A stretch of 64,000 bases of DNA, taken from the NCBI RefSeq assembly GCF_024055795.1, contig NZ_JAMXMY010000023.1:1-64000 (forward strand). The letters run 5' to 3'. The stretch is from Actinoallomurus purpureus. GTDB taxonomy: Bacteria; Actinomycetota; Actinomycetes; Streptosporangiales; Streptosporangiaceae. This document shows, in pieces, positions 35,609-44,716 of this stretch. Below the pieces are notes generated by a model that was not told the DNA's origin, did no database searches, and saw only the letters and a program-made list of their open reading frames with translations. The translations under genes were made by a program, and so were the position numbers. Positions within the stretch are counted from its first letter, which is position 1. Each line of letters starts with the position of its first letter.

Positions 35609-36741
35609 CACAGCAGCTCCGCGAACGCCTGCTCGTGCGCGCGCCGCCGGGCCACATCGGCGGCGCGCACGCGCTCGGCGACCGCCGCGATCGCCAGACC
35701 GGGCGCCTCCAGGTCCATGCGGCTGGCGACGGCGACGTCCTCGCGCCAGTCGGCGGGCACGGCGGCCACGCCGCCCAGCGCGCCGGCGATGGCACCGCCC
35801 ATGCTGGCGATCGAGTCGGCGTCGCGGCCGTAGTTCACCGCGCCGATCACGGTGTCGCGGTAGCCGCCCTTCGCGATGAGCAGGAAGGCCAGCGCGAGCG
35901 GCAGCTCCTCGATGCTGTGGGTACGGCTGGGCCGCCGCGCTCCCAGGCCCTGGTCGCGGTAGGTGTCGGCGACCGTGTCGAACGGCCGGACCGCGTCGCG
36001 CAGGCCCTCGAACGAGCCTTCCCAGTGCGCCGCGCCGCGGGCCCGTTCGCAGACGGCCTCGATCGCCGCCTTCGTGCCGTCCTTGGCGAGCCGTACGGCC
36101 GTCGCGACGACGGAGTCGGGCGTCGCACCCGGCCGCATCGCCTCGGCCACGGCCGCCGCGAACACGCCCGCCGCCTCCCGGCCGTAGCTCGACTGGTGCG
36201 CCCCGGCCAGGTCGATCGCCTCGGCGTACGCGCCATCGGGATCGGCCGCGTTGACGACGCCGACGGGCGCCACGTACATCGCCGCGCCGCAGTTGACGAT
36301 GTTGCCCACGCCCGCCTCACGCGGGTCGACGTGCCCGTAGTGCAACCGCAGCACCAGCCACTTCTCGGCCAGGAACACCCGCTGCAGCGGCAGCGCCTCC
36401 GCCTCCAGTTCGGGGATCCAGCGCTTCTCCCCCATCATCTCCGGCACGAGGTGCTCGGCGGCGGCGTACGCGTCGAGGTGGCCGCCCGCCCGCTCATAGA
36501 CCCGTACGAGCGCGTGCGTCATGAGGGTGTCGTCGGTGACGTGCCCGTCGCCCTTGTGGTACGGCGCGATCGGGCGCGCGTTGCGCCAGTCGGCGAAGTA
36601 CGGCGGGACGATGCCGGTGACCCAGCCGTCGTAACGCTCCCGGATCTGCTCGGGGGTCCATCCCTCCGTCGCCCCGCCGAGCGCGTCCCCCACCGCCGCG
36701 CCGACGAGCGTGCCGACGGCCTTGTCCTGCAACGGAGTCAT
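35608..36741 (-). CDS. ADP-ribosylglycohydrolase family protein 2
   Basis: 377 aa from the ATG at 36741 (AGGAGG upstream, 4-bp overlap with the previous gene). Both metal motifs are canonical: GHVTDDTLMTHAL and NYGRDADSIASMGGAIAGALG. The N-terminus DKAVGTLVGAAVGDALGGATEGW is typical. Of the four tandem copies this and copy 4 look fully catalytic. The open frame extending to 37677 is only an artefact of high GC. Confidence 0.87.
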   Translation of the reverse strand: MTPLQDKAVGTLVGAAVGDALGGATEGWTPEQIRERYDGWVTGIVPPYFADWRNARPIAPYHKGDGHVTDDTLMTHALVRVYERAGGHLDAYAAAEHLVPEMMGEKRWIPELEAEALPLQRVFLAEKWLVLRLHYGHVDPREAGVGNIVNCGAAMYVAPVGVVNAADPDGAYAEAIDLAGAHQSSYGREAAGVFAAAVAEAMRPGATPDSVVATAVRLAKDGTKAAIEAVCERARGAAHWEGSFEGLRDAVRPFDTVADTYRDQGLGARRPSRTHSIEELPLALAFLLIAKGGYRDTVIGAVNYGRDADSIASMGGAIAGALGGVAAVPADWREDVAVASRMDLEAPGLAIAAVAERVRAADVARRRAHEQAFAELL

Positions 36742-37769
36742 CCCAGTCCCTCCTGGTGAGCGGTTCCGGCCGGCCCGGACCCGCTGAGTCGATCGGCGAT
36801 GGCGACGAGGTCGGCGCCCCGGAGGTCCGGCAGGCAGCACCCGTCCAGGTTCCGGACCCGCTCGCGCCAGGTCTCCGGCAGTCCCGTCCAGCCGGTGACG
36901 GCGCCGGTCAGCGCCCCGGTCAGCGCGGGCGCCGAGTCGGCCAGCGAGGCGAGGCAGGCCGCGGCCGGCACGGCGCGGGACAGGTCCCCGCCCGAGGCGC
37001 GGGTGAGGGCGAGCGCCACCGCCACGGTCTGCGCCGCCGCGACGCCGTAGCTGTACACGTGGTCCTGCAGGGTCGCGTCCAGGGCGGGCACCAGGGCGAA
37101 CGCGTCGCCGGGCAGGGCGAGCGCGAGCGTCGCCGCTCGGCGGATCGCGGTGCCCTCCGGCAGTTCGGCCAGGGCGGCCGCGACGACGTCGCCTGCGGGG
37201 GCGCCCGCCACCGCGACGGCGATCGCGGCGGCCATCGCCCCGGCCCCGTGCACGCCGTCCTCCGCGTTGGTGATCTCCGCGTCGGCGCGGGCGGCGCGGG
37301 AGGCCGGGTCCGGCTCCCCCGGGTGCGCCGCGCCGAACGCGACCGCCCGCACGGCGGCGGCGTCGTCGAAGAAGTGTGGGTTGTCGTGGCCACTGGCGGG
37401 CGGGCCGACGCCCCGCGCCAGGTTGTCCAGCGCGGTGCGCACCGAGATCCGGGCCCGTACGTCCTCGCCCAGGGCCTCGAACGCCGCGCGGCGGTCGGTG
37501 CCCAGCGTGCGCGCGGTCCAGGCGAGCCACTCGGCGTCGTCGGACGGGCCGACCGCGAGGGCGGCCACCGGCTGGTTCAGCGCGAACGGCACCGGCAGCG
37601 TCGTGACCCGGTGCTCCTCGGCGAAGCCGTCGAGTTCCCGCCCGAGCCGGCGGGTCCACGGGGCCAGCAGGTTCCACCGGTGCCGCGCGGCCGGCCAGCC
37701 GGCCGCGTCACCGATGGCCAGCCCCGTGAACGCGCCACGGATCCGATCGCGTCGATCCCCCGATGACAT
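36738..37769 (-). CDS. ADP-ribosylglycohydrolase family protein 3, degenerate metal site
   Basis: 343 aa. Overall fold recognisable (IRGAFTGLAIGDAAGWPAARH, EDGVHGAGAMAAAIAVAVAG, QTVAVALALTRASGGDLSRA), but the metal motifs are changed: PSDDAEW where TDDT is expected, and ACLASLADSAPALTGALTG where RDADT normally stands. This copy is probably catalytically dead or altered and may serve as a structural or regulatory partner. GGAGGAG precedes the ATG at 37769; the end overlaps copy 2 by 4 bp. Confidence 0.82.
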   Translation of the reverse strand: MSSGDRRDRIRGAFTGLAIGDAAGWPAARHRWNLLAPWTRRLGRELDGFAEEHRVTTLPVPFALNQPVAALAVGPSDDAEWLAWTARTLGTDRRAAFEALGEDVRARISVRTALDNLARGVGPPASGHDNPHFFDDAAAVRAVAFGAAHPGEPDPASRAARADAEITNAEDGVHGAGAMAAAIAVAVAGAPAGDVVAAALAELPEGTAIRRAATLALALPGDAFALVPALDATLQDHVYSYGVAAAQTVAVALALTRASGGDLSRAVPAAACLASLADSAPALTGALTGAVTGWTGLPETWRERVRNLDGCCLPDLRGADLVAIADRLSGSGPAGTAHQEGLG

Positions 37770-37787
37770 CCGTCTCCTCCCTCTCCG

Positions 37788-38810
37788 TTAGCCGTTCCGT
37801 ACCCGCGTGCGCGCACCCACCAGCGCGTCTGCGACCTCGCGGACGTCCCGGCCCGCCACTGACGGCAGGCAGGCGCCGCGGACCGGGCCGATCGCCCGCG
37901 CCCAGCGCTCCGGAACACCGCCCTCGCCGCGGCCCGCGCCCGCGAGCGCGCCGGCGATGGCGGCGGTGGTGTCGGCGTCGCGGCCCAGGCTCACCGCCGT
38001 CACCGCGGACTCCTCGACGTCTCCGCCGCCGGCCACGTACGCGGCGAAGGCCAGCGCGACCGCCTCCGGGGCCAGGTCGGTCCACGGGTAGTGGCGCGCG
38101 ACGACGGCGTCGTGCAGTTCCCCGGCCAGGCCGTGCCCTTCCGGCCCCGCCTCCGAGGCACGTCGCCTGGGGCCTGCGGCGATCGCCGTGGCCGCGCGGA
38201 CGCTGCGGGCGGTCCAGGAGTCGGCGGGGACGACCGCCAGCCCGGCGGCCACGACCTCGGCGGGAGTGGCACCGGTCATCGCGGCGGCGACCGCCCCCGC
38301 GACGGCCCGCCCGCCGTGAATCCCCTCGCCGCTGTGGCTGACCTCGCCGTCGACGGCCGCGAGACGGGCCGCCTCGTCCGGATCGCCCGCCGCGAAGATC
38401 CCGTACGGGGCGGCGCGCATCGCCAGGCCGTCGGACCAGCCGTGCGCGTGCCAGCGCCCGGTCAGCGGCGGGGCCAGTCCCCGCCGCAGGGCTTGGACCG
38501 TTCCCAGCTCGGAGAAGCCCGCGCCCTTCATCGGCCCGTCGATCGGCAGGATCTGCTCCCGGTAGGCGGCGACGACGTCCTCGCTCGTGAGCGCGGAGCC
38601 GTGCGCCCGCAGCAGCGACGCCGCGAAGATCGCGTACTCCGTGTCGTCGGTGCCCGCCGGGCCCCCGTCCAGTCCGGGTTCGAGCTCGGTGAGGCGGCCC
38701 CACCGGCGGGTGATCTCCTCGGGCGTGAGGTTCTCGGCGGGCCGCCCGAGGGCGTCGCCGGCCGCCAGGCCGAGCAGGCACCCCCGGGCGCGGTCGCGGA
38801 ACTCGATCAC
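37788..38810 (-). CDS. ADP-ribosylglycohydrolase family protein 4
   Basis: 340 aa. ARGCLLGLAAGDALGRPAENL, GGPAGTDDTEYAIFAASLL and SLGRDADTTAAIAGALAGAG give an intact metal site. It starts in a 4-bp overlap with the end of the solute-binding protein gene, tying the enzyme directly to the importer. Paralogous to copies 1-3 and to the gene at 62457-63329. Confidence 0.88.
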   Translation of the reverse strand: MIEFRDRARGCLLGLAAGDALGRPAENLTPEEITRRWGRLTELEPGLDGGPAGTDDTEYAIFAASLLRAHGSALTSEDVVAAYREQILPIDGPMKGAGFSELGTVQALRRGLAPPLTGRWHAHGWSDGLAMRAAPYGIFAAGDPDEAARLAAVDGEVSHSGEGIHGGRAVAGAVAAAMTGATPAEVVAAGLAVVPADSWTARSVRAATAIAAGPRRRASEAGPEGHGLAGELHDAVVARHYPWTDLAPEAVALAFAAYVAGGGDVEESAVTAVSLGRDADTTAAIAGALAGAGRGEGGVPERWARAIGPVRGACLPSVAGRDVREVADALVGARTRVRNG

Positions 38811-40105
38811 TTGGCGTACCGGGACAGGACCTTGTCTCCGTCGTCGGTCAGCTTCTTCGCCAGCTCATCGAGGCTGATCTTGTTGGCGAAGTAGGACTGC
38901 AGCGCCGGCGTCGCGACCTTGCTCTTGAACTCGTCGAAGCCGTTGACCTTCAGGTACGGGGCCAGGACGAGGCTCTTGGCGGAGGCGGTCGCGACGTTCC
39001 AGCCGTACTTGTCGCTGGTCAGCGTCGGGTCCTGCGCGGCCGTCTTACTCGTGGGGATCAGCCAGTCGCCCTTGGCGAGGTCCGCCTGGTGCTGCCCGTT
39101 CAGGAACCAGGAGATGAACTTCATCGACTCCTCGGGGTGTTTGCTGTCGGCGGCGACCGAGAGCGTCTGCGAGACGGCGCCCTGCTGGGTCGTCTGGCCC
39201 TTCAGCGGCGGGATCGTCACCCACTGGAAGCCGCTGGGCGCCTGCTCGACGAGCTGCTGGCGCAGGTAGATCCCGGCGGGCACCATCGCGTACTTGCCCG
39301 CGTAGAAGCCGGGCAGCGGGTCGGTCGTGCCCATTCCGAGCGTCGAGGGATCGGCCGTCTTGTCCTTGTAGAGCTGGTCGTGGATCCGCTGCAGGACCTC
39401 CCTCTCCTGCGGGCCCACCTTGACCGTCGTCTTGCCGCCGGAGGTCTGGAAGAAGGTGCCGCCGAAGTTCAGCGAGAGGTTGAGCACCTTGTTCACCGGT
39501 GACTTCAGCGGCCACGCGATGCCGTAGCGCTTGCCGACGGTCAGCTTCTTGGTGATCTGCTGGAACTCGTCCCAGGTCCACGGGGCGTCGACGGTGGGGA
39601 TGCGCACCTTCGCCTCGTCCAGCATCTTCTTGTTGGCGAGAAGGACCTGCGACTCCTGCAGGAACGGCACCCCGTAGATCCCCTGCCCGCCCTTGCCGTC
39701 GAAGGTCGCGGTGCCCCAGGCGGCGTCCGGGATGTCGTTCTTCAGCTCGGTGGGGATGAGCTTGGTCAGGTCGGTGAGGTACCCCTGCCCGGCGAAGCCG
39801 GCCAGGGCCGAGGAGTCGTCGTGGATGACGTCCGGCGGGTCGCCGCCCTCGAAGGAGGTCACCAGCTGGTCGTTGACGTTGTCCCAGCTGCCCTGGACGT
39901 ACTGCACCTGGATCTTCGGATTGGCCTTGTTCCATTCCGCGACGAGCCGCTTGTTCGCGGCCAGAGAGTCCTTCTGCCAGGCGAGGCTCAGGAACTTCAG
40001 TGTGACCGGCTTGCCGGAGTCGTTGCCGCCCCCGGAACACCCGGCGGTCAGGCCGATGACGGTGGCAGCGGCGACCGCGAACGCGGAGCGAAGACCGCGA
40101 CGCAT
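38807..40105 (-). CDS. ABC importer extracellular solute-binding lipoprotein (family 1)
   Basis: 432 aa. Lipobox LTAGC after the signal, then a family-1 sugar-binding fold (VTLKFLSLAWQKDSLAANKR, VQGSWDNVNDQLVTSFEGGD, DVIHDDSSALAGFAGQGYL). Captures a substrate outside the cell and passes it to the two permeases encoded upstream. No ATPase gene is in the cluster; a shared MsiK-type ATPase is usual in actinomycetes. The substrate is probably a sugar or glycoside given the family and the LacI regulator. Confidence 0.92.
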   Translation of the reverse strand: MRRGLRSAFAVAAATVIGLTAGCSGGGNDSGKPVTLKFLSLAWQKDSLAANKRLVAEWNKANPKIQVQYVQGSWDNVNDQLVTSFEGGDPPDVIHDDSSALAGFAGQGYLTDLTKLIPTELKNDIPDAAWGTATFDGKGGQGIYGVPFLQESQVLLANKKMLDEAKVRIPTVDAPWTWDEFQQITKKLTVGKRYGIAWPLKSPVNKVLNLSLNFGGTFFQTSGGKTTVKVGPQEREVLQRIHDQLYKDKTADPSTLGMGTTDPLPGFYAGKYAMVPAGIYLRQQLVEQAPSGFQWVTIPPLKGQTTQQGAVSQTLSVAADSKHPEESMKFISWFLNGQHQADLAKGDWLIPTSKTAAQDPTLTSDKYGWNVATASAKSLVLAPYLKVNGFDEFKSKVATPALQSYFANKISLDELAKKLTDDGDKVLSRYAK

Positions 40106-40126
40106 GGGTACCTCCTGTCTGACTGT

Positions 40127-40945
40127 CTAACCCTTGACGGCACCGGCGGTGAGGCCCGCGCGGAGCCGGCGTTGGATGATGGCGAAGAAGATGAGGCTGG
40201 GGATGGTGGCCAGCAGGGACGCGGCGGCCAGCGGGCCGAGCCGGGCGGCCTGCTCCGCGCCGGTGAACTTCACCAGCGTCAGCGGCAGGGTCGCCTTGTC
40301 CGGATCCTTGAGGATCACCAGGGCGAAGAAGAACTCGTTCCACGAGGAGATGAAGGCGAACAGCAGGGCGGCCACGACCCCCGGCGCCAGCAGCGGCGCG
40401 ACGACGCTGACCAGCGTCTTCACTCGCCCGGCGCCGTCGACGGCGGCGGCCTCCTCCAGCTCGCGGGGGACGCCCCGGACGTAGCCCTGGAGCATCCACA
40501 GCGCGAACGGCAGCACGAACGTGATGTGCACGAGGATCAGGCCGGGCAGGGTGTTCACCAGCTCCAGCCGGCGCAGGATGATGAACAGCGGGATGACGAT
40601 CAGCACGACCGGGAAGACCTGGCTGACCAGCACCCACCCGATCGCGATCCGGTTCAGCACCGACCGGCGGCGCGCCAGCGCGTACGCCGCCGGGAGCGCG
40701 ATCACCACGGTGAGTACCGCGACCGAGACGGCCACGATCAGGCTGCGGGCGGCGCTGCCGGTCAGGTCCTGCGCGGCGAAGGCGTCACTGAAGTTCCGCA
40801 GCGTCGGGTGGTGCGGGATCCAGCGCGGATGCAGGTTCGCCATCTCGCGCGGCGTCTTGAACGCCGTCGACAGCAGCCACAGCAGCGGGAACGCCAGGAA
40901 GACGAGATAGCCGAGCAGCGCGAGGTACTTCAGGGACCTTCTCAC
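40127..40945 (-). CDS. Carbohydrate ABC transporter permease (MalG type)
   Basis: 272 aa, GTG start at 40945 in a 4-bp overlap with the other permease. Six predicted membrane helices; EAA loop EAAAVDGAGRVKTLVSVVAP for contact with the ATPase. N-terminus RRSLKYLALLGYLVFLAFPLLW. Works with the neighbouring permease and the solute-binding lipoprotein. Confidence 0.92.
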   Translation of the reverse strand: MRRSLKYLALLGYLVFLAFPLLWLLSTAFKTPREMANLHPRWIPHHPTLRNFSDAFAAQDLTGSAARSLIVAVSVAVLTVVIALPAAYALARRRSVLNRIAIGWVLVSQVFPVVLIVIPLFIILRRLELVNTLPGLILVHITFVLPFALWMLQGYVRGVPRELEEAAAVDGAGRVKTLVSVVAPLLAPGVVAALLFAFISSWNEFFFALVILKDPDKATLPLTLVKFTGAEQAARLGPLAAASLLATIPSLIFFAIIQRRLRAGLTAGAVKG

Positions 40946-41883
40946 CGGGCGCTCTCCCTCATCCGGCCCCAGAGATAGAAGCCGAGGACCACGAGCACGA
41001 CGAGAGTGATGGCGACCCCGAGCGCCGCCGCGTACCCGAAGAACCCGTAACGGAACGCCTCTTCGTACGCGAACAGCATCGGCAGGCGTGTACGTCCGCC
41101 CGGGCCGCCCTGTGTCAGCGCGTAGACCATCGCGAACTGGTTGATGTTCCAGACGAAGTCCAGCGAGGTGATCGTGACGATGACCGGCCGCAGCTGCGGC
41201 AGCGTCACGTTCCAGAAGCGCCGCCACACGCTCGCGCCGTCGACGGCGGCCGCCTCGTGCAGCTCCTTCGGCACGCCCTGCAGCCCGGCCAGCAGGACCA
41301 CGGTGGTCTGCGGCATGCCGGTCCAGACGCCGACGACGATGATCGCCGGCAGGGCGGTGCCGAAGTCGTTGAGCCAGTCCACGTTGTGGTCCAGCAGGTG
41401 AAGGTTCTGCAGTGTCGCGTTCAGGATGCCGGCGTTGGGGTGGTACACCAGCCGCCACATCAACCCGATCACGATCGGCGGCATCGCCCACGGGGCCATC
41501 GCCAGCACTCGGGCGAGCCCGCGGAGCCGGAGGTTCTGGTTCAACAGCAGCGCCAGGCCGAGCGCGGCCAGGAACTGCAGCACGGTGACGCCGACCGCCC
41601 AGATCAGCCCGATCTTGAACGAGGACCAGAAGTCGCCGTCGGCCAGAACGTCGCCGAAGTTCTTCAGTCCGACGAAGGAGATGACGGCGTTCCGGCCCCC
41701 GCGCGCGTCGGTGAGCGACAGGTAGATGCCGTAGAGCAGCGGCCCAACGCTGAACAGCAGCACTGGCACGAGGGCCGGGAGCAGCAGGAGCAGCGTCCCC
41801 CGGTCGCCTCCGCCGCGCGGGTTCGGCCGGGCATGCGGGCGCCCGGTTCGAGGCGGACGGGTCGCGGTCTGCGTGGCGGTCAC
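40942..41883 (-). CDS. Carbohydrate ABC transporter permease (MalF type)
   Basis: 313 aa, GTG start at 41883 (GGAGGGAG upstream), overlapping the LacI gene end by 4 bp. Polar Arg/Pro-rich N-terminus, then helices starting LLLLLPALVPVLLFSVGPLL; EAA loop EAAAVDGASVWRRFWNVTLP. Forms the membrane channel with the MalG-type permease. Confidence 0.92.
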   Translation of the reverse strand: MTATQTATRPPRTGRPHARPNPRGGGDRGTLLLLLPALVPVLLFSVGPLLYGIYLSLTDARGGRNAVISFVGLKNFGDVLADGDFWSSFKIGLIWAVGVTVLQFLAALGLALLLNQNLRLRGLARVLAMAPWAMPPIVIGLMWRLVYHPNAGILNATLQNLHLLDHNVDWLNDFGTALPAIIVVGVWTGMPQTTVVLLAGLQGVPKELHEAAAVDGASVWRRFWNVTLPQLRPVIVTITSLDFVWNINQFAMVYALTQGGPGGRTRLPMLFAYEEAFRYGFFGYAAALGVAITLVVLVVLGFYLWGRMRESAR

Positions 41884-42887
41884 GGAGCTCCCTCCGTCGA
41901 GGCGCGTACGGCGAGCGTGGGCTCGACCGTGACGATCCGGGGTTCGGCGACACCGTTGTCGAGCCGGTCGAGGAGCAGTTCGGCGGCCCGCCGGCCGCGC
42001 TCGGCCGACCCGAGCCCGACGCTCGTGAGCGTCGGCCAGGCGGCGGTCGCGAGCTCGGTGTCGTCCATCCCGACGAGCGCGATGTCCTCGGGCACCCGCA
42101 GCCGCTCCTCCCGCAGCACGTCGAGCGCCCCGAGCGCGATCAGGTCGTTGGCGCACAGGAGGGCGTCCGGCCGGGATCGTTCGAGGAGGCGGCGCGCCGC
42201 CTGCGCTCCCTCGGCCCGGTAGAAGTCGCCGACCTCCACCAGGCTCGGGTCGTAGGGCAGGGCGAGCGCGTCCAGCGCGTCGGTGTACGCCGCGGCCCGC
42301 GCGGCGCCCGGGACGGTGTCCAGGGGACCGTTGAGGAAGCCGATGCTCCGCCGCCCGAGGTCATGCAGATGCTTCAGTGCCAGCCGCACGCCGGCCCGTG
42401 AGTCGGTCCGCACGTTGTCGACCGGGGCGCCTTCGGGCACCGAGCCGATGACGACGACGGGCGCCGGCGCGGCGGTCAGCAGGTCGAGGTGCTTGCGCGT
42501 GATGCCGCGCAGCGGGCTGATGATGAGCCCATCGGCGTAGCGCTCCCCCAGCCGCCGGAGCACGTCCAGCTCGTCGTCGAGGTCACCGCCGGTCGAGTGC
42601 AGGACCAGGCGGTACCCGGCGGCCTTGAGCACGGGCTGGATCTCCCGCACCATCGCGACGTAGGTCGGGTTGCCGATGTCCGCCATCGCGAACGCCACCT
42701 GGTACGTGCGGTTCGACTTGAGGGAGCGGGCCACGGCGTTCGGCACGTAGCCGAGCTCGTCGGCGGCTGCCATCACCTTCCGCACGGTGTCCTCACGCGT
42801 CGGCAGTCCGTTCAGCACGCGCGACACCGACGCGATCGAGACCCCCGCGTGCGCGGCGATCGTCGTGATCGTCGGTCCCTGAGCCAC
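41880..42887 (-). CDS. LacI-family transcriptional regulator
   Basis: 335 aa from GTG at 42887 (GGGAGGG 6 nt upstream). HTH TITTIAAHAGVSIASVSRVLNG and hinge NAVARSLKSNRTYQVAF, followed by a periplasmic-binding-like ligand domain. First gene of the importer/ADP-ribosylglycohydrolase operon. Two palindromes (GTAAACGTTTAC) lie directly upstream, so it probably represses its own operon and responds to the transported sugar or a product. Confidence 0.93.
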   Translation of the reverse strand: MAQGPTITTIAAHAGVSIASVSRVLNGLPTREDTVRKVMAAADELGYVPNAVARSLKSNRTYQVAFAMADIGNPTYVAMVREIQPVLKAAGYRLVLHSTGGDLDDELDVLRRLGERYADGLIISPLRGITRKHLDLLTAAPAPVVVIGSVPEGAPVDNVRTDSRAGVRLALKHLHDLGRRSIGFLNGPLDTVPGAARAAAYTDALDALALPYDPSLVEVGDFYRAEGAQAARRLLERSRPDALLCANDLIALGALDVLREERLRVPEDIALVGMDDTELATAAWPTLTSVGLGSAERGRRAAELLLDRLDNGVAEPRIVTVEPTLAVRASTEGAP

Positions 42888-42948
42888 GACATCCCTCCCG
42901 CCTCGCCCGCGAGCCCACACGAGGCTCACCCGGATCGTTCTGATTGCC

Positions 42949-42960
42949 GTAAACGTTTAC
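42949..42960. promoter_or_regulatory. LacI operator 1
   Basis: GTAAACGTTTAC, a perfect 12-bp palindrome with the central CG typical of LacI/GalR operators, 62 bp upstream of the LacI start. Confidence 0.8.
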
Positions 42961-42978
42961 AGTTCGCCGAATCGACGT

Positions 42979-42994
42979 CCGTAAACGTTTACGG
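42979..42994. promoter_or_regulatory. LacI operator 2
   Basis: CCGTAAACGTTTACGG, a perfect 16-bp palindrome with the same core as operator 1, centred 32 bp away (three helical turns), suiting cooperative binding on one DNA face. Confidence 0.8.
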
Positions 42995-43102
42995 GAGTGA
43001 GGAGTATGAAACCCCGCCGAAACCCGCCGCGTCAAGAGGGTGTTCAGCGCACGGCGCGGAGGGACGGCGAACGCCGCCCCGGACGATCCAGCGGCCGGCC
43101 GT

Positions 43103-43729
43103 TCACCGGCCGACGCCGTCGAGGACGGCGGCGACCAGGGCGTCGACCTCATCCGGCGCGACGGGCACGGCGTCCGGTGTCACGGCGCCGTGGAACAACA
43201 GGGACAGGACCGCCTCGTGACAGACGCCGACGATCATCCTCGCCGCGGCGTCCACCGGGGCCTCCGGGGCCAGTCGCCCCAGCTCCCGCTCCGCGCGCAG
43301 GTACCCGATCAGCTGGTCACGCCAGTTCTCTCCCGGACCGCCCAGATCCGCGAACCTGGCGAGGACCTGCGGCTGGGCGAGCAGCCCGGCGAAGGCCGGC
43401 AGGACCGCCCGGTGCAGGTCCAGGCCGTGGGTGATGTAGGCGCGTAGATTCCCCTCGACCGTGCCGCCGCCCGGCTCGGGCAGGCCGCTCAGGCCACGTT
43501 CGACGGCCCGCACCCGCGCGCGCAGCGCGTGGGCCAGCAACTCCTCCTTGTCGGCGAAGTGGTTGTACAGCACGCCGTCGGCGACCCCGGCCTCGCGGGC
43601 GATCCCGCGTACCGTGAGCCCGATCGTCCCGTGTTCGGAGATCATGCGTTCGGCGGTGGCGATCAGATGCGCGCGCAGGCTCTGCTCGCCACCCCCGTCG
43701 CGGAGCACCGCCGCTCGTCTGGGTGACAT
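43103..43729 (-). CDS. TetR-family transcriptional regulator
   Basis: 208 aa. HTH ISEHGTIGLTVRGIAREAG with VADGVLYNHFADKEELLAH is classic TetR; the C-terminal ligand domain is not assignable. It follows a methyltransferase gene on the same strand after 100 bp. Two adjacent TGAAC-N4-GTTCA palindromes upstream of the methyltransferase are the probable operator. Confidence 0.9.
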   Translation of the reverse strand: MSPRRAAVLRDGGGEQSLRAHLIATAERMISEHGTIGLTVRGIAREAGVADGVLYNHFADKEELLAHALRARVRAVERGLSGLPEPGGGTVEGNLRAYITHGLDLHRAVLPAFAGLLAQPQVLARFADLGGPGENWRDQLIGYLRAERELGRLAPEAPVDAAARMIVGVCHEAVLSLLFHGAVTPDAVPVAPDEVDALVAAVLDGVGR

Positions 43730-43829
43730 CAGCAGTCATCGTAGTGAGCCGCGGTGCGGGCCGGGATGGGCTCCGGCCACCCGCGACCTCCTGCGCGGGC
43801 CCGCCTTCCAGGCGCGGCACGCCCGGTCA

Positions 43830-44672
43830 TCAGGACTGGGAGCGGCGGGCGGTCACCAGCCATGCGGTGCCGCGCAGCCGGACACCGTCGGGCCGGGCGA
43901 AGGCCCCCAGTGCGGCCGTGAGGGCGTCACGGGCCCGGGCCGCCGCCTCCGGCGCCGCCTGCTCCAGGTGGAACCTGACGGGCCCCCAGGCGCAGATGAA
44001 CGCGGTCGCGTCGGCGACGTCCCGGCCCCAGACCTGCTCCGCCTCGACGTGAGCGCAGGTGACCTCGCAGAATCCCGCGTCGGTCAGCACCTCCCGTACG
44101 CGCGCCGGATCCGCGAACGACGTGGGGCCGGTGCCGTCCGGTCCGGTGGGTCGCGGAAGATGGGCGGCCATCGCCCCGAAGGCGGTGCCCAGGTCGGTGC
44201 CTTCCAGCCGGGTCATGCACACGAAGGCGAGCCGTCCGCCCGGCCGAAGGGCGCGGCCGATGTTGGCGAACGCGCCGACCGGATCGGCGAAGAACATGAC
44301 CCCGAACCGGCTGACCGCGACGTCGAAGCCGCCCGCCGGGAACGGCACGACCTGGGCGTCCGCCTGCTCAAAGGTCACGTTGGCCACGCCCTCCCCGGCC
44401 GCCCGGGCACGTGCCGTGGCGAGCATGGGAGCGGACAGGTCGATGCCGTGGGCTCGTCCGGCTCGCGCCGCGCGGGCCGCCAGCCGGGTCAGCTGCCCGT
44501 TGCCGCAGCCGATGTCCAGGGCCCGATCGCGGTCACCGATCGCGGCCGCGTCCAGAACGAACCGGTTGAACCCGCTGTTCACGGCGTCGTACCGGTCGGC
44601 GTGGCCCGCCCAGTGCTCACCCTCGTACCCGTTCCACGCCTCGGCCTGGGCGGTGTTGACGATCTGCGGCAT
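43830..44672 (-). CDS. Class I SAM-dependent methyltransferase
   Basis: 280 aa. Motif I ALDIGCGNGQLTRLAA, then GIDLSAPMLATARARA and the DVAVSRFGVMFFADPV post-motif typical of UbiE/Methyltransf_11 enzymes. N-terminus AQAEAWNGYEGEHWAGHADRYD matches a common actinomycete group. Acceptor unknown. Probably co-regulated with the downstream TetR through the paired operators near its start. Confidence 0.87.
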   Translation of the reverse strand: MPQIVNTAQAEAWNGYEGEHWAGHADRYDAVNSGFNRFVLDAAAIGDRDRALDIGCGNGQLTRLAARAARAGRAHGIDLSAPMLATARARAAGEGVANVTFEQADAQVVPFPAGGFDVAVSRFGVMFFADPVGAFANIGRALRPGGRLAFVCMTRLEGTDLGTAFGAMAAHLPRPTGPDGTGPTSFADPARVREVLTDAGFCEVTCAHVEAEQVWGRDVADATAFICAWGPVRFHLEQAAPEAAARARDALTAALGAFARPDGVRLRGTAWLVTARRSQS

Positions 44673-44688
44673 CGAAGCTCCCTCGATA

Positions 44689-44716
44689 TGAACGTATGTT
44701 CATGAACTACCGTTCA
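44689..44716. promoter_or_regulatory. Two abutting TetR-type operators
   Basis: TGAACGTATGTTCA (44689-44702) and TGAACTACCGTTCA (44703-44716): two 14-bp sites with identical TGAAC/GTTCA arms, side by side, 17 bp before the methyltransferase ATG. Confidence 0.7.

Noticed and set aside
35608-37677. A 689-codon frame covering ARH copies 2 and 3
   Set aside because: The first half is an Arg/Gly-rich out-of-frame reading of ARH copy 3; the real gene starts at 36741 with a ribosome site.
40127-41953. A 608-codon frame suggesting a fused permease
   Set aside because: The N-terminal half is out-of-frame GC noise; the permease starts at the GTG at 40945, which overlaps the previous stop.
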